Source: Owenia fusiformis (lineage: Eukaryota; Annelida; Polychaeta; Sabellida; Oweniidae). Taken from it: 64,000 bases of DNA. The position numbers were made by a program, and so were the translations under genes. Numbering within the stretch: the first letter of the stretch is position 1; each line of letters begins with the position of its first letter. The stretch lies in assembly GCA_903813345.2 (NCBI GenBank), contig CAIIXF020000009.1, positions 2,046,001 to 2,110,000 of the forward strand, given 5' to 3'. The notes under the pieces were generated by a model, which was given only the letters and a program-made list of their open reading frames with translations, was not told where the DNA came from and made no database searches. Shown here in pieces: positions 1 through 10,598 of this stretch.

Positions 1-179
1 CGCCTCCAAGCAATTGCAATCAAAGAAATGCGCCTCAGGGTTATTCCTTGCGCCACTGACAAACCCTACACTTTGTTTCTCCGCCTCAAAAGATTTAAAA
101 TAACAAAATCTTACCGAAAAGTCAATGTTTTGTTTGTTTTTAAATTTTCACTTATGCAGTGTTTTATCGAACGCATATT

Positions 180-355
180 CCTTTGCTTCAATTGCAGATT
201 TACATGGAAGAAAAGCGAACGTTCGCTATTTTAGTTGACCGATCATAAATTCACGTCGTTCGTACATTTATTTGGTTCAATGACAGATTAACATGGAAGA
301 AAATGAATTGTTCGCTATTTCAAACGACCAAACGCAAATTTGTGCCGTTCGTATT
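180..355. repeat. imperfect tandem duplication, about 90 bp
   Basis: A segment beginning cagatttacatggaagaaaa (about 195) recurs about 90 bases later as cagattaacatggaagaaaa. Both continue into tgttcgctatt- and cgttcgta-type sequence. It lies upstream of the first SIRT7 exons; no function is assigned. Confidence 0.6.
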
Positions 356-427
356 AACTCCACTATTTTTCTCCGAGACTTAAAATAACTTTCGCCTTAT
401 TTCGATATATTTACTTGATTTTATCAG

Positions 428-480
428 AAGAATGTCAGAAGCACACCGCTGGCAAGTTGTCTGGCACAACACAATCAAGT
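428..480 (+). CDS. SIRT7: tentative upstream exon of SIRT7
   Basis: A 53-base stretch lies between a reasonable acceptor (tttatcag) and a perfect donor (gtaagt). It leaves phase 0, as the exon at 1961 requires, and reads ECQKHTAGKLSGTTQSS. Vertebrate SIRT7 has a charged helical segment at this point, and the match is weak. It could also be a chance splice-like pair. Confidence 0.35.
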
Positions 481-672
481 GTAAGTACTTTTTAAGTGAA
501 TCTGGTCGCCCGATTAACTAAAAATGGCCCTGTTGAATTTCAACAAAAAATATGCTTTTTTGCTGAATGGACGAAGCGGCAAATTTACATTTTAAAAGTT
601 TATTACCAAAAATGTAAACTTAGATTACTTTTTTCATAAATATTTGATAAACAGGCATAATCAGTACGTATA

Positions 673-900
673 CAGGGTCGGATCTGGGAACCAACAAGGG
701 GGGTGCCCAAACTTTAAAAAAAATTTGGGCCCCTAAAACCAAAAAGTGGGCCCAAGTTTTGAAAATTTAAGGCCCATTTGCTTCAAAATTTGGCCTAAAA
801 TTAAAAAACAAGGCCTTAAAAGGCCCAGTAATGCTCAAAAAGGCCCAATTTTTTTCTGGGCCAACCCAAGGGAGGGGCCCAGCCCCCCCCCCAGATCCGC
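673..900 (+). mobile_element. GGATCTGGG...CCCAGATCC element, copy 1
   Basis: Begins cagggtcggatctgggaacc and ends in poly-C followed by cagatccgc, with an interior of repeated ggcccaaaa- and aaggccc-type words. Related copies are at 24494-24812 and 59566-59760. It has no ORF, so it looks like a non-autonomous DNA element. Confidence 0.75.
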
Positions 901-1199
901 AAATGTTGCACTTTAGGAGTAAAAGATATTAAAATGTTGCACTTTCAGAATAACAAAATCCCAAAATGTTGCAATTTTTTTTACAAAATCCTCCCTACAA
1001 AAAAATCCTGGGGAGAGCACTGATAAGTGATTCAAAAAATGGAAATCCTTAACGCTATTTTCCTCATATAATTGTCTGGTCTCATTTATATTTTACACAT
1101 TTGTACATCATTCAATTTCCTACCAGCCTTCTATATTTCGTGACCATCAGAGTGACAAACACAATTTTACAGCACTTTAAATAAACGCTCCACTTTTGC

Positions 1200-1254
1200 G
1201 CTGTAGGCAAACCTGCACACCTCGTCCAAAACTGTGTGTAGGTTTGCCTACAGC
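1200..1254. repeat. 21-bp inverted repeat (hairpin)
   Basis: gctgtaggcaaacctgcaca (from 1200) pairs with gtgtaggtttgcctacagc (to 1254). The stem is 21 bp with one G-T wobble, and the loop is 13 bases. Confidence 0.8.
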
Positions 1255-1498
1255 ACGATGATGGCCAAACCTGAAGCATGTTGTTCAAAATCCTGTAACA
1301 TTGTTACTATCAGTCTGATTGTCAAGAAATATGGTAAAAGGGTAAGTGTGATATATATCAGGAAATCATTTCTTAAATTGACAAAGATATGAGGAAAATG
1401 CAGGGTTTAGGTATTTACCACCCTGTAGAACAGCAGCACCTAAAATTATTTAATAAAAAGTATTATGTACAGGGTGTCTCATAGGAAATGATCATTAT

Positions 1499-1848
1499 CA
1501 GGGTTCTCACCAGGAAATTTTTTGACCCCAGATTTTTAATGGTATCGCGACTACTCCTCCAGATGTGAGATCAGAGATACCCTATTATTATACTTTTTAA
1601 AATACTACTTAAGATTATCTTCCTATTTTAATCACAATATACATTATTAAAAGGTTTCTGACTTCATATTCCTCAATGTTTCAACCTAATTTTACGTATT
1701 TTCTTAAGAGTTTTACCACAAATAATGTGACAAAAATGTAAAATTAGGCTCCAGAAGAACACTTTCGACTCCGGAAAAGCTAGAAGAGGTTTTAATGACA
1801 TTAGACTCCAGAGAATCTCTGGAGTCTGAAAGCCTAGTGAGAACCCTG
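1499..1848. mobile_element. 350-bp MITE with 5-bp target duplication
   Basis: The left end cagggttctcaccagg is mirrored by cctagtgagaaccctg on the right. ATTAT flanks both sides (1494-1498 and 1849-1853). An internal hairpin is at 1803-1827. There is no coding capacity. Confidence 0.8.
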
Positions 1849-1960
1849 ATTATGCAAGAGAAATTTATTCATGAAGGCACCTTGTACCAGTCACCATTCA
1901 ATTACTTTGTAAAATGCATCTGTTCTAAAACAAATATACTAAAATCCATGATGTTTATAG

Positions 1961-2065
1961 ATTGAGGACAATGAAGAAAGTTTGAGGGAGAAATGTGAAA
2001 AGCTCGCTGATGCAATCCGGACAGCCAAACATGCAATTATCTACACAGGAGCAGGCATCAGCACA
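1961..2065 (+). CDS. SIRT7: SIRT7 exon: Rossmann-fold entry and NAD-binding loop
   Basis: Encodes 35 residues from [19 protein letters not shown] to YTGAGIST, the glycine-rich NAD-binding motif of Sir2 proteins. The acceptor is ttatag and the donor gtgagt, and both ends are phase 0. Confidence 0.95.
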
Positions 2066-5000
2066 GTGAGTAATAATTATGCTGTTTGATTTCAGTAATG
2101 GTAGACATAATCCTGTTCGAGTTAAGTCTGTAAATAGCATGTGGAGGATCTCAAAATTTGTTTTAAGGAGCTTTGCAATACTTACGATGCTAAGATTTTT
2201 ATGTCACCACAAGAAAAACTTTTTTTGTGGCTGGTGTTTGGCAGTTGGTGTTCGGTCTCAGCCTAAAACTAAAAAACGTCACGTAATTACCATTATCCTT
2301 TTTTAATTTCTCTCAAATATGTAAATTTGCAGGAACGGATCAATACAATGTAAAATCGGTCATAGTTAGAGACCTTTACTTTGGAGGGAAAACCAAAACA
2401 CCATTCCATGTCCATGAGACAACTCTCTGTCAGTGTCTGTAATATGGGACCTGTTTGATAATCACTACCTTAGTCACTCAGTGGAAATATTAGTGACAGC
2501 ATGATTTCTAAAAATTGTATGATTTCCCCAAATATTGTACGATTTTCCTCATACTTAAGGCTGCCTCCATACCTGACTACCGCGGCCCTAATGGAGTGTG
2601 GACCCTCCTTAAGGAAGGAAAGACTCCAATGTGCCAAGATTTGAGCGAGGCTGAACCCACCTTAACCCACATGTGCATCGTGCAGCTTCACAAGAAAAAA
2701 CTGGTAAGAATGGGTTGTATATTAGAGAATTGTGATTTTGGAACTGACTATGTTAATGTGACTTTGATGGACTAGTATTTGGACAGGGCTGTTATTTAGG
2801 TGAAAGCTGCACTGAAATATGTCACTGCTTTTAATAAGTGACTTGTGCAAGTGCCATCCTATTTTCTTACTTATTGCACAGAAAACTTCTGACCAGCTAT
2901 TATTCTCAAAAATTAGCTTCTATAATTGCGAAAATTGACAAAACAGTATTTGGCCAAATTTGAGCTCCTCTGAAAATGCTAAAAATTATCATTGAGAAAA
3001 TCTGACTCCAAGCTAACTTATCCTTAATAAATAGAGGATATCAAATATATACAGTATATATATCAGAATGGGATTTGTTATTTTTAGGTAAAGTATGTTG
3101 TCTCTCAGAACTGTGATGGTCTTCATGTGAGAAGTGGCCTTCCTAGAGAGAGTCTATCTGAAGTCCACGGGAACATGTATTTGGAGGTGTGTGCCAACTT
3201 TCAAGTTAATACAGAGCATTATTTTTTACAAATAATTTTTTTTCGAAAATAAGAAAAAATGAGGTATTTGCAATGATTTAGTGAGAAATCACTAGTCACA
3301 ATAAAATCATAAATAGATATAGGCCCACATTTTAAATTTTAGTCTCCCCAAAACAAATTTTATCATACCTGCCTGGAATTCAGGGGATTTTCTTCCTCAT
3401 GCTATTACTTTTTGAGTCGACCAAATTTCATGCATTTAATTCAAAACAACAGTTAATCTTTTAGGTGGGATATAACATTAAGTGCATTCCAATGGAGCCA
3501 TTCCAATTATACACAATGTTTTAAAAAAATATTGAAAATTGTAATGTCCTCACATAGAAAGAATGTGGTAATAAAGGATACAATACAATACAATACAATA
3601 CAATACAATACAGAAGTGATGTTTTTGTTAAAATCAATAATTGTGTATTTCTTTCTTCAGCAATGTGCTAAGTGTGACAACCGGGACTACTTTCGACTAT
3701 TTGATGTTACGGAGAAAACTGGAATGCGCAAACATAACACAGACAGGAAATGCCACAAATGCAGGAAAAATCTCAGGTATAGAGATATCTTAATGTTGTG
3801 TATTGTGTTATTCTGCAAATAACACGAAAATGTATAATATACATAAACGTAAGGTCTTCACCCTTTTTGGCCTAGGCACTGGTCCAGAAAACATAAGCAT
3901 TGACCCACCCTGCCATTATGATAATTCTGTGGTTTAGGTTTTTATTTATTTTTTAATCAACTGAATTATGTGCATCCATACATTAGGGGAATAGTGTGGC
4001 AGCTTCGGTAGTTGTCTCACCTAAATTTTCATTAACACAGATTTTTCAAATAAGTTCTTGAATTGAAATGAAGTCCAGAGATTGTGGGATTTGCTTTCCT
4101 TTCATCTATTTTCCTCGCTTATTTTAAGAATCTGGCATTGCGACTGATATAGATTTTTTCAAAACATATTGAAAATGCCAGGTTCATTGTAAAATGCCAG
4201 GTACATTGTAAAATACCAGGTACATTGTAAACATCTGCAATCTTCAGATATTTTTAAAAATTGCACTTGCACATATTTTTTATTTCATTCCAGGGACACA
4301 ATTATTCACTTTGGTGAAAAGGGAGGACTTCATACTGGGCCATACAATTGGGAAGCAGCTTCAAAACATGCTGAAGACGCTGATCTTATATTGTGCCTTG
4401 GCTCTAGTTTAAAGGTAAGTTGTCTTAATATAGGTTCTCTAATCTCATACTACGCCAACTTATTTTAAGCGATAAGTCAAGCCTCATAGGAAAAATTCCA
4501 AGCCATGATAGCCAAATTCAGTAGTTCAATCTTAAGTAGTAGCTAGAATAAGCAATCATGATGCATGTAAATGAAAATAAGCTCTGTCACAAGGACATCG
4601 GACTTAATGTAATTCAAAGGGGAATTGGAAAATTCTTTGAAAGAAATATTGTTTTCATGGAAAATGGCAATGATCCTAAAAAACATAGACTTCATAAGAA
4701 ATGAAAACAGTTTGTGTTTGGGATATGAGCAGTCTTGAAAAAGTTAAGCAGTAAAATATAGATTCTTTCACTAAATGTATGTTGCTGTAAAAATGCAGTG
4801 CCATTTTACAATTTATTGACATAACATTAACAAAGTGTATACAATTGCAAGCAGGCAAGTTTGCTGTATTTATTAATTTATTTTGTAATTTTACCCAACT
4901 AGGTGCTACGAAGATACCCCTGCTTGTGGGGTATGCATAAAACCCAGCAAAAGAGACCTAAACTTATCGTTATCAATCTCCAATGGACACCAAAAGATGA

Positions 5001-8000
5001 CATTGCACATCTAAAGATTAATGGTAAGTATTTAGTAAATCAACGTTATGTTTTAAGTAGACAGAATTCTAAATAGTTTTCATAAGAACATTGTTCACTC
5101 ATAGTTTCATGTACATACTGAAAGAAAGACAACATCAACGTTTTGTGGATTAATTTCATACAGTAAAAACTGTGTATTCTGAACACCACTTGGATCCAGC
5201 CAAACCATTTGAGGGATTCATCTGAAATTTTCAGGGATGTTTCTACATAATTTTTAAGGTGGCCATTTTGGATTTTCCGTCCTAAAATCTTCACTTTCAA
5301 GACTTGTCTACAGGTTTTCAGCCAAACCATTTGAGGGATTCATCTGAAATTTTCAGGTCTACATATCAACGTCAAGAACTGATTACTTTTTGGGCATTCT
5401 GGGTAAATCTTAAGGTGGCCATTTTGGATTTTCCGTCCTTAAATCTTCACTTTCAAGACTTGTCTACAGGTTTCCAGCCAAACCATTTGAGGGATTCATC
5501 TGAAATTTTCAGGGATGTTTCTACATATCAACGTCAAGAACTGATTAGTTTTTGGGCATTCTGGGTAATTTTTAAGGTGGCCATTTTGGATTTTCTGTCC
5601 TAAAATCTTCACTTTCAAGACTTGTCTACAGGTTTTCAGCCAAACCATTTGAGGGATTCATCTGAAATTTTCAGGGATGTTTCTACATATCAACGTCAAG
5701 AACTGATTAGTTTTTGGGCATTCTGTTTAAATTTTAAGGTGGCCATTTTGGATTTTCTGTCCTAAAATCTTCACTTTCAAGACTTGTCTACAGGTTTCCA
5801 GCCAAACCGTTCAAATTTTTACATATGTTACACAGTGATAAGTTCTAGAGCTGATTAACTTTTCTGCGGCCATCTTGCTTTCTTGATCAACAAGACCACA
5901 ATGCTTTGTTTTAGGTACGATATTGTTCACGTCTGTGCCTTGTTTAACCAGAAAGTCTATGGCAGATAAAAAGTGGGAGTACAAAGTGTTATATTGACAG
6001 TTGATCAAATTAGACAGATATTCTAATTTACAGATTCTTCTGTCTTTATTAATTTTACAAAAAATATTTCTCATAATTGCACTGGTTTTGGGCTTGGCAT
6101 TACAAGTCTCATTCATAAAACATTTCTCTAAAGAATTACATTTTCTCTCATTATGTTGAAATATAAAAAAAAGTTGATTTGTTGAAAATACAGTGGTAGC
6201 GAGTAAAACCTAGACATGTCCACATTTTTCAAAAATCAGGTCAGTTCATTCAAAGTTCACATCCACTGAAAAGTTTCTCAGAATGTTTCTATTTTTTAGG
6301 TAAATGTGATGAGGTCATGCAACTGGTGATGGAATACCTTCACCTGAGAACACCAAAATATTCCAAGTTAGTGCTTAATCATAATTATTAATAATGACAA
6401 AATATTTGATAAATTCTTCAAATGCCATCATGTTTCATAGGTAATTTTATTCATGTAAAGTCAACAGCCTACAAAAACTTACTAACATACATGTAAATGT
6501 TATAAAAATTGCCCAGGCTCAACCAAAGATTGATGTCATGTGAGTAGAGTTTATTTGGATGAAATAATTTGGTCCAGTTGTATTCAATTTGACTACATCA
6601 TAACCATTACCCCCTTCAAGTGGAAAATCCTTCTACCACAAAAAAACCTCTCTTCCCAGTTGCTCACCCATTTTACCAAACAGTTTTAGTTTGTGGCACA
6701 TCTATTTACTGACATTTTATTTTTAGACACAAATAGATATCAAAATATGCAGAATTACTAGTTCAAATATGCATTGCAAGAAGAATCACTATTTTGTACA
6801 TCAAATCTTCTGTTCTATTTCAGGCACAAAGATGCCCTATACAAACTGGCTGTTCCATTACGGCAACGTGAGAAGAACACAACCTCAAAGAAAATACTCG
6901 TTAAACCTGAAACTGAACCAGAAAGTGATGATGAACCAGATAGTGGAAGTGAATATGACAGGGGTGTATCTTACGATTCCAACAGCCAAATTGGTGTGCT
7001 TGATAATAGCAACATCGCAGAAGGAAATACTCTTCATTCATTGGATAACACAAGAGGGAAAGGTCCGCTAGTTATGGGTGCTAAACCACGCAGAAAAAAA
7101 TGCAAATTGACAGAAAATGGTGCTTCACCTGAAGGAACAGACAGTGTTACAAATACCTCCGCATTAATAGATCATAACTACATTGGGAGTAAACAAGCTA
7201 AAATTGACTTGGCGGATATAGTCCGAAATCCAGATCACATCATTGACATCAAGTTTAATCCACACAAAGTTTCAGGATCAGATTTAAACATTGAGGAAAA
7301 ACCAAGTCCCTCGTCGCAGATCCAGATGAATCAGATCTACTATGAGTACATGCACTCAACCTTGAGTAGACAGGAACCGCATGCGAGTAAACCTGATAAG
7401 CCCCAATCTTTTGCTAGCAATCTTGCCCCTCCGGTATCGGAACCATTTATATATAATCAGTATGTGGCGCCACCTAATGTCACAGCTCCCTCTGGTGCTG
7501 ATTTTATGCACGTGTCATCAAATTTCCCACCGAATGTGAGCATAACCCCTAATATGAATGCGAAGATCACACCAGATATGGACATCACGCCAAATGTGAC
7601 CCTCACACCAAATATGAACAATATGACCATTCCCATTAGTAGACATGAAACGCGAAATGTGAGCTTGAGTTTACCAAAATCAGCGACTGTCACTTCAAAC
7701 CAATTGGAACAGTTAGTACCAAAACATGAAGTTCAATCCACAGGGACCAAAAAAGAAACAATGGTGGATATAACCCGGGTACCCAACTCAGTGTTTTCCA
7801 AATTAGGTGGGAAGACTAAACGAACGCGTCCATCCACAATTCGGGAGTTACTTCAACAAAAGGCCTCATTGAGCTCGGAAAATGAAACAGTTTCCTCAAA
7901 TTCGACTCAAGAAGTGACACCAATCTTAGAGACGCAATCATCAGTTTATAAATCAGAGATTTCTTCACTTGATTCGCATGGTGGTTCATCCAGTGATAGC

Positions 8001-10598
8001 TTCCAAACGATCAAATCGTTGTTGCTGACACATAAAGATGGCACTCTAAGCAGACCTGATGATCGACAGGATTTAGAATCACAGACTGGAACTCCTGTTT
8101 GTAAAACAGATGAAAATATAGCTAGATTCCTACAGGCCCAACAGTCATACATAGCTGAGAGAATTCATGCTCAGTCAACATCAAGCATTGATGTCTCTTC
8201 ACGACCAAGCTCTGCAGCATCTAGTTCAATTGGAGGATTACCTAGTGACCTGGCAAATGTGAATCCAAGTACACTCACCGATCCACCCATCAAAGATCAC
8301 CTGGGGCCACAGTATAGAATCTTGAGTCCACAAACTAATGGCGAGTTCAAATCACCGTTTAATATACACCAGATACCTCAGGGGGTGCATTTTGGACCCC
8401 TCGTTCAAACAACCCCATCTGGTGTAACATCCCCACCAATGAACTCCCCATATATGGTGTCCCCAGTGGAAACACCTTCACCTATTTCTGTCACAGGTCT
8501 ACCATCACCTTCCCCGAATGTAGAGAAAAACTTTCCATTCCAAATGTTTTTCCCAAATACCTTTAACACACAGAAAACTTTTCATAGTACCGTGAGTTCC
8601 CCACATGCCCAAAGTGGCCTAGCTAGCATGGTCATGTCCCAGAACACCCCTCTTCCTCAACACAAACTTGCCCAATCAGGCAAAATGGATCAATCCAAAG
8701 TTGAAGCAGACGACAGTAAAGGGGTGTTGGGATCAAATAATACAGCTAACATTGTAAATCTTGTTCAGATGTATACACAGAATATGGCCCGTCAGCTGGG
8801 GCTTCTATCCCCACCCTTGGCTGGAATCTCCACTGTCTCTATCCCAGGGGGAAACCCTAATCCCCACTCTCAGAAGCAGGTTCAACCCCAAGTACCCCCT
8901 AGCCCTGGTCTAAGCTCCCCTAGCTCAATTAGCCCACTAGGGATTCCCTCCCCCTCTAAAACTATGAGCCCCCTACCTCTTCACCCTAATATGGTATTTA
9001 ACAACATGTTCATGTCCTCTTTGAGTCCATACCAGGAAATGATTCAGATGGACAAAGCTATGCCTTCAAACACAACTGAAGGCCGAGTCTGCCCAGAAGG
9101 GAAAATTCCACCAGAGTCCTCTAACCCTTCCACCCCTATTAAAGCCCGGGTTGAAATCATCAAACCCACAAAAGTAATCACTCCTATAGTAGGCAACTCG
9201 CCAATAGTTAATCCTCGAGCCAATGTTGATGCAGTTTTCAAGCCTATATCCCCTGATATCACCGAAACTGACATCAGAAAACCCAGTCCAGCTTTACAGA
9301 TGGCAGCACCATCAACAAGTAACCAATCTAGTCCTCGATCAAAACCACGGGGTCGAGAAGAAAAAACTAAAATTATTAAAACTGCAACGAAAATGACGGA
9401 TGATGAACGATTAATATTGAAGAAAATATTTGGCGAATCTTTCAAAGTTCCCGACCCTCCAGGCCCTGAGCCAGCTAAACAAAGAACCAACACCAAAGTC
9501 AGGAATAGTTTAATTGATCCTGAAAGGATGAAAACTCAGTTTAATGCAAGTGAATTGACTGCAAACGAACAAAAAAACACTAAACACATTGCTTCAACAA
9601 CAAGTGAAGCTGTGTCGAATAATGTGATGCCTCAAATGAGCAAAAGTGCATCTCATATTGCTGCAGTAGCTGCACCAAATGTCAACATTGCTTTACTAAA
9701 TATAAACAATGCTGCATCAAATATGAACAACTCAGTCCCAAACACGAACAAAGCTGCATCAAACATTAACAATGCTGCACAGAACATGAACAATTCTACC
9801 ATGAGTATGAACAGTGCTGTACAAAACATTAACAATGCTGCTCTGAACAGTACTGCACAAAACTGGAACAATGCTGCACCAAACATGAACAATGCTGCAC
9901 CAAACATGAACAATACTGTATCACCCATGGATAAAATATCACCAGCAGGAAATGGGAGAAACTCTGATATCTCAAACTCTAGTCTAAATGTGAAACCTCA
10001 GCTAGAACTGAATCATGTTGATTTTACTGTTCTTAAAAGCACATCTGAACAACTTATGGCATCAATGAGCCATGCATCTATGTACCATGCATCCATGGGC
10101 CATGCATCTTCTACAAATCATGCATCTATGAACCATGCACCTGAAAGTCATAATCGTATGACCATTGACCATGCATCATCTATGAACCATTCGTCTGTGG
10201 ACCAAGCAAATATTCAGAACAATCATTCTCATACACAATATCCAATTTCTAACATTGAAACAAGTGTCTTGCCTTCTTCAACATCAGTGAATGCAAATCA
10301 ACATAATGCCAATCAACTTGCAAAACAACCACACAATGATACCAAACAACCATGTACAAGTTCAGGAATAGTAAATGACTCTGATGGTGACAAACAACTA
10401 AATAGAAAAGAGACTAGTGTAGGAGAGGTTCCTGCGAAACAGACTGTTACATCTAATCGGAAGCGGAAGGCAAACGGAGCTAAAAACCAGAAAAAGAGCA
10501 AGGATGATGAGAAAGCAGAAACACCAGAACCAGTTTTAACAACTCCTGGCTGGTTCGGACAAGGATATAATCCAAAAAAGTATAAAAAGAAGCGTTAA
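1961..10598 (+). CDS. SIRT7: SIRT7-like NAD-dependent deacylase with a giant C-terminal extension (5' partial)
   Basis: Class IV sirtuin. Coding exons are 1961-2065, 2560-2703, 3088-3186, 3661-3776, 4294-4414, 4903-5023, 6300-6366 and 6824-10598. Every junction is GT-AG and all phases agree, giving 1,515 residues without the N terminus. The exons carry, in order, GAGIST (NAD binding), [18 protein letters not shown], the catalytic-His motif EVHGN, a CxxC...CxxC zinc site, LCLGSSLK and [10 protein letters not shown]. Known family: vertebrate SIRT7 is a nucleolar enzyme of about 400 residues that deacylates chromatin and RNA polymerase I factors. Here about 1,240 residues follow the core. They are rich in Ser, Pro, Asn and Met, have no recognised domain, and end in GWFGQG plus a Lys-rich tail that matches the vertebrate terminus. 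The start codon was not found. Confidence 0.93.
2201..2270 (+). mobile_element. fragment of the TGTCACCAC/GTGTTCGG interspersed repeat
   Basis: Starts atgtcaccacaag and runs through ggctggtgtttggcagttgg, matching the fuller copy at 11798-11952. Lies in a SIRT7 intron. Confidence 0.55.
2560..2703 (+). CDS. SIRT7: SIRT7 exon: IPDYRG NAD loop
   Basis: Encodes 48 residues, including [17 protein letters not shown] and [12 protein letters not shown], both nearly identical to vertebrate SIRT7. It ends at a gtaaga donor in phase 0. The acceptor is aag rather than the usual cag or tag. Confidence 0.95.
3088..3186 (+). CDS. SIRT7: SIRT7 exon: catalytic histidine
   Basis: Encodes 33 residues. SQNCDGLH contributes to NAD and acyl-peptide binding, and the His in SEVHGNMY aligns with the catalytic base (H187 in human SIRT7). 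The donor is gtgtgt. Confidence 0.95.
3578..3612. repeat. (ACAAT)n microsatellite
   Basis: About seven uninterrupted acaat units, ending 48 bases before the SIRT7 zinc exon. The length is likely polymorphic. Confidence 0.9.
3661..3776 (+). CDS. SIRT7: SIRT7 exon: zinc-binding module
   Basis: Contains CAKC and CHKC, the two CxxC pairs that hold the structural zinc of sirtuins, separated by [20 protein letters not shown]. It ends in phase 2 at a gtatag donor. The pentanucleotide microsatellite at 3578-3612 lies about 50 bases before its acceptor. Confidence 0.95.
4171..4228. repeat. three 20-bp tandem repeats
   Basis: The unit aaaatgccaggtacattgta occurs three times with small changes inside a SIRT7 intron, just upstream of the exon at 4294. 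Confidence 0.75.
4294..4414 (+). CDS. SIRT7: SIRT7 exon: return to the Rossmann fold
   Basis: Encodes [20 protein letters not shown] and [10 protein letters not shown]. The GSS motif binds the NAD ribose. The acceptor is cag and the donor gtaagt. Confidence 0.95.
4903..5023 (+). CDS. SIRT7: SIRT7 exon: [10 protein letters not shown] strand
   Basis: Encodes [20 protein letters not shown] and [19 protein letters not shown], diagnostic of SIRT7 among sirtuins. It ends in phase 1 at a gtaagt donor. Confidence 0.95.
5200..5810. repeat. 162-bp tandem repeat in a SIRT7 intron
   Basis: The anchor ccaaacc recurs at 5200, 5322, 5478, 5640 and 5802, a spacing of 122 (deleted), 156, 162 and 162 bases. 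Each unit carries aaggtggccattttggattt and cttcactttcaagacttgtc. The open frames here come from the repeat and not from a gene. Confidence 0.9.
6300..6366 (+). CDS. SIRT7: SIRT7 exon: end of the Sir2 core
   Basis: Encodes [20 protein letters not shown], matching the GKCDDVMRLLM segment of vertebrate SIRT7. It starts with 2 bases completing the Gly codon and ends in phase 2 at a gttagt donor. Confidence 0.92.
6824..10598 (+). CDS. SIRT7: SIRT7 terminal exon with about 1,240 low-complexity residues
   Basis: The first residues, [13 protein letters not shown], close the Sir2 core. An acidic stretch follows, then Ser/Pro-rich sequence. Notable pieces are TPNM-type repeats (7537-7640), two short hydrophobic helices TIRELLQQK (about 7835) and [10 protein letters not shown] (about 8008), many SP motifs (8390-8520 and 8860-8975), and a possible folded island [16 protein letters not shown] (9393-9440). 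After these come an Asn/Met repeat (9670-9930), a His/Met/Ser repeat (10060-10200), a basic cluster (10455-10503) and the terminal [16 protein letters not shown] (10548-10598). It is one uninterrupted frame. Confidence 0.93.

Larger units (their letters stand above)
481..1960. other. non-coding stretch filled with transposon remnants
   Basis: SIRT7 intron if the exon at 428-480 is real. It holds a GGATCTGGG element (673-900), a truncated aatcctgggga terminus (about 1002-1022), a 21-bp hairpin (1200-1254), a lone cagggtgtct mariner-type end (about 1469) and a complete MITE (1499-1848). No further exon was seen. Confidence 0.6.

Noticed and set aside
5304-5603. 99-residue frame in a SIRT7 intron
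   Set aside because: It is the translation of the 162-bp tandem repeat.
9044-9928. Minus-strand frames of 150 and 91 residues inside the SIRT7 last exon
   Set aside because: They are antisense shadows of a low-complexity coding exon; the hydrophobic repeat translation mirrors the Asn/Met codons.
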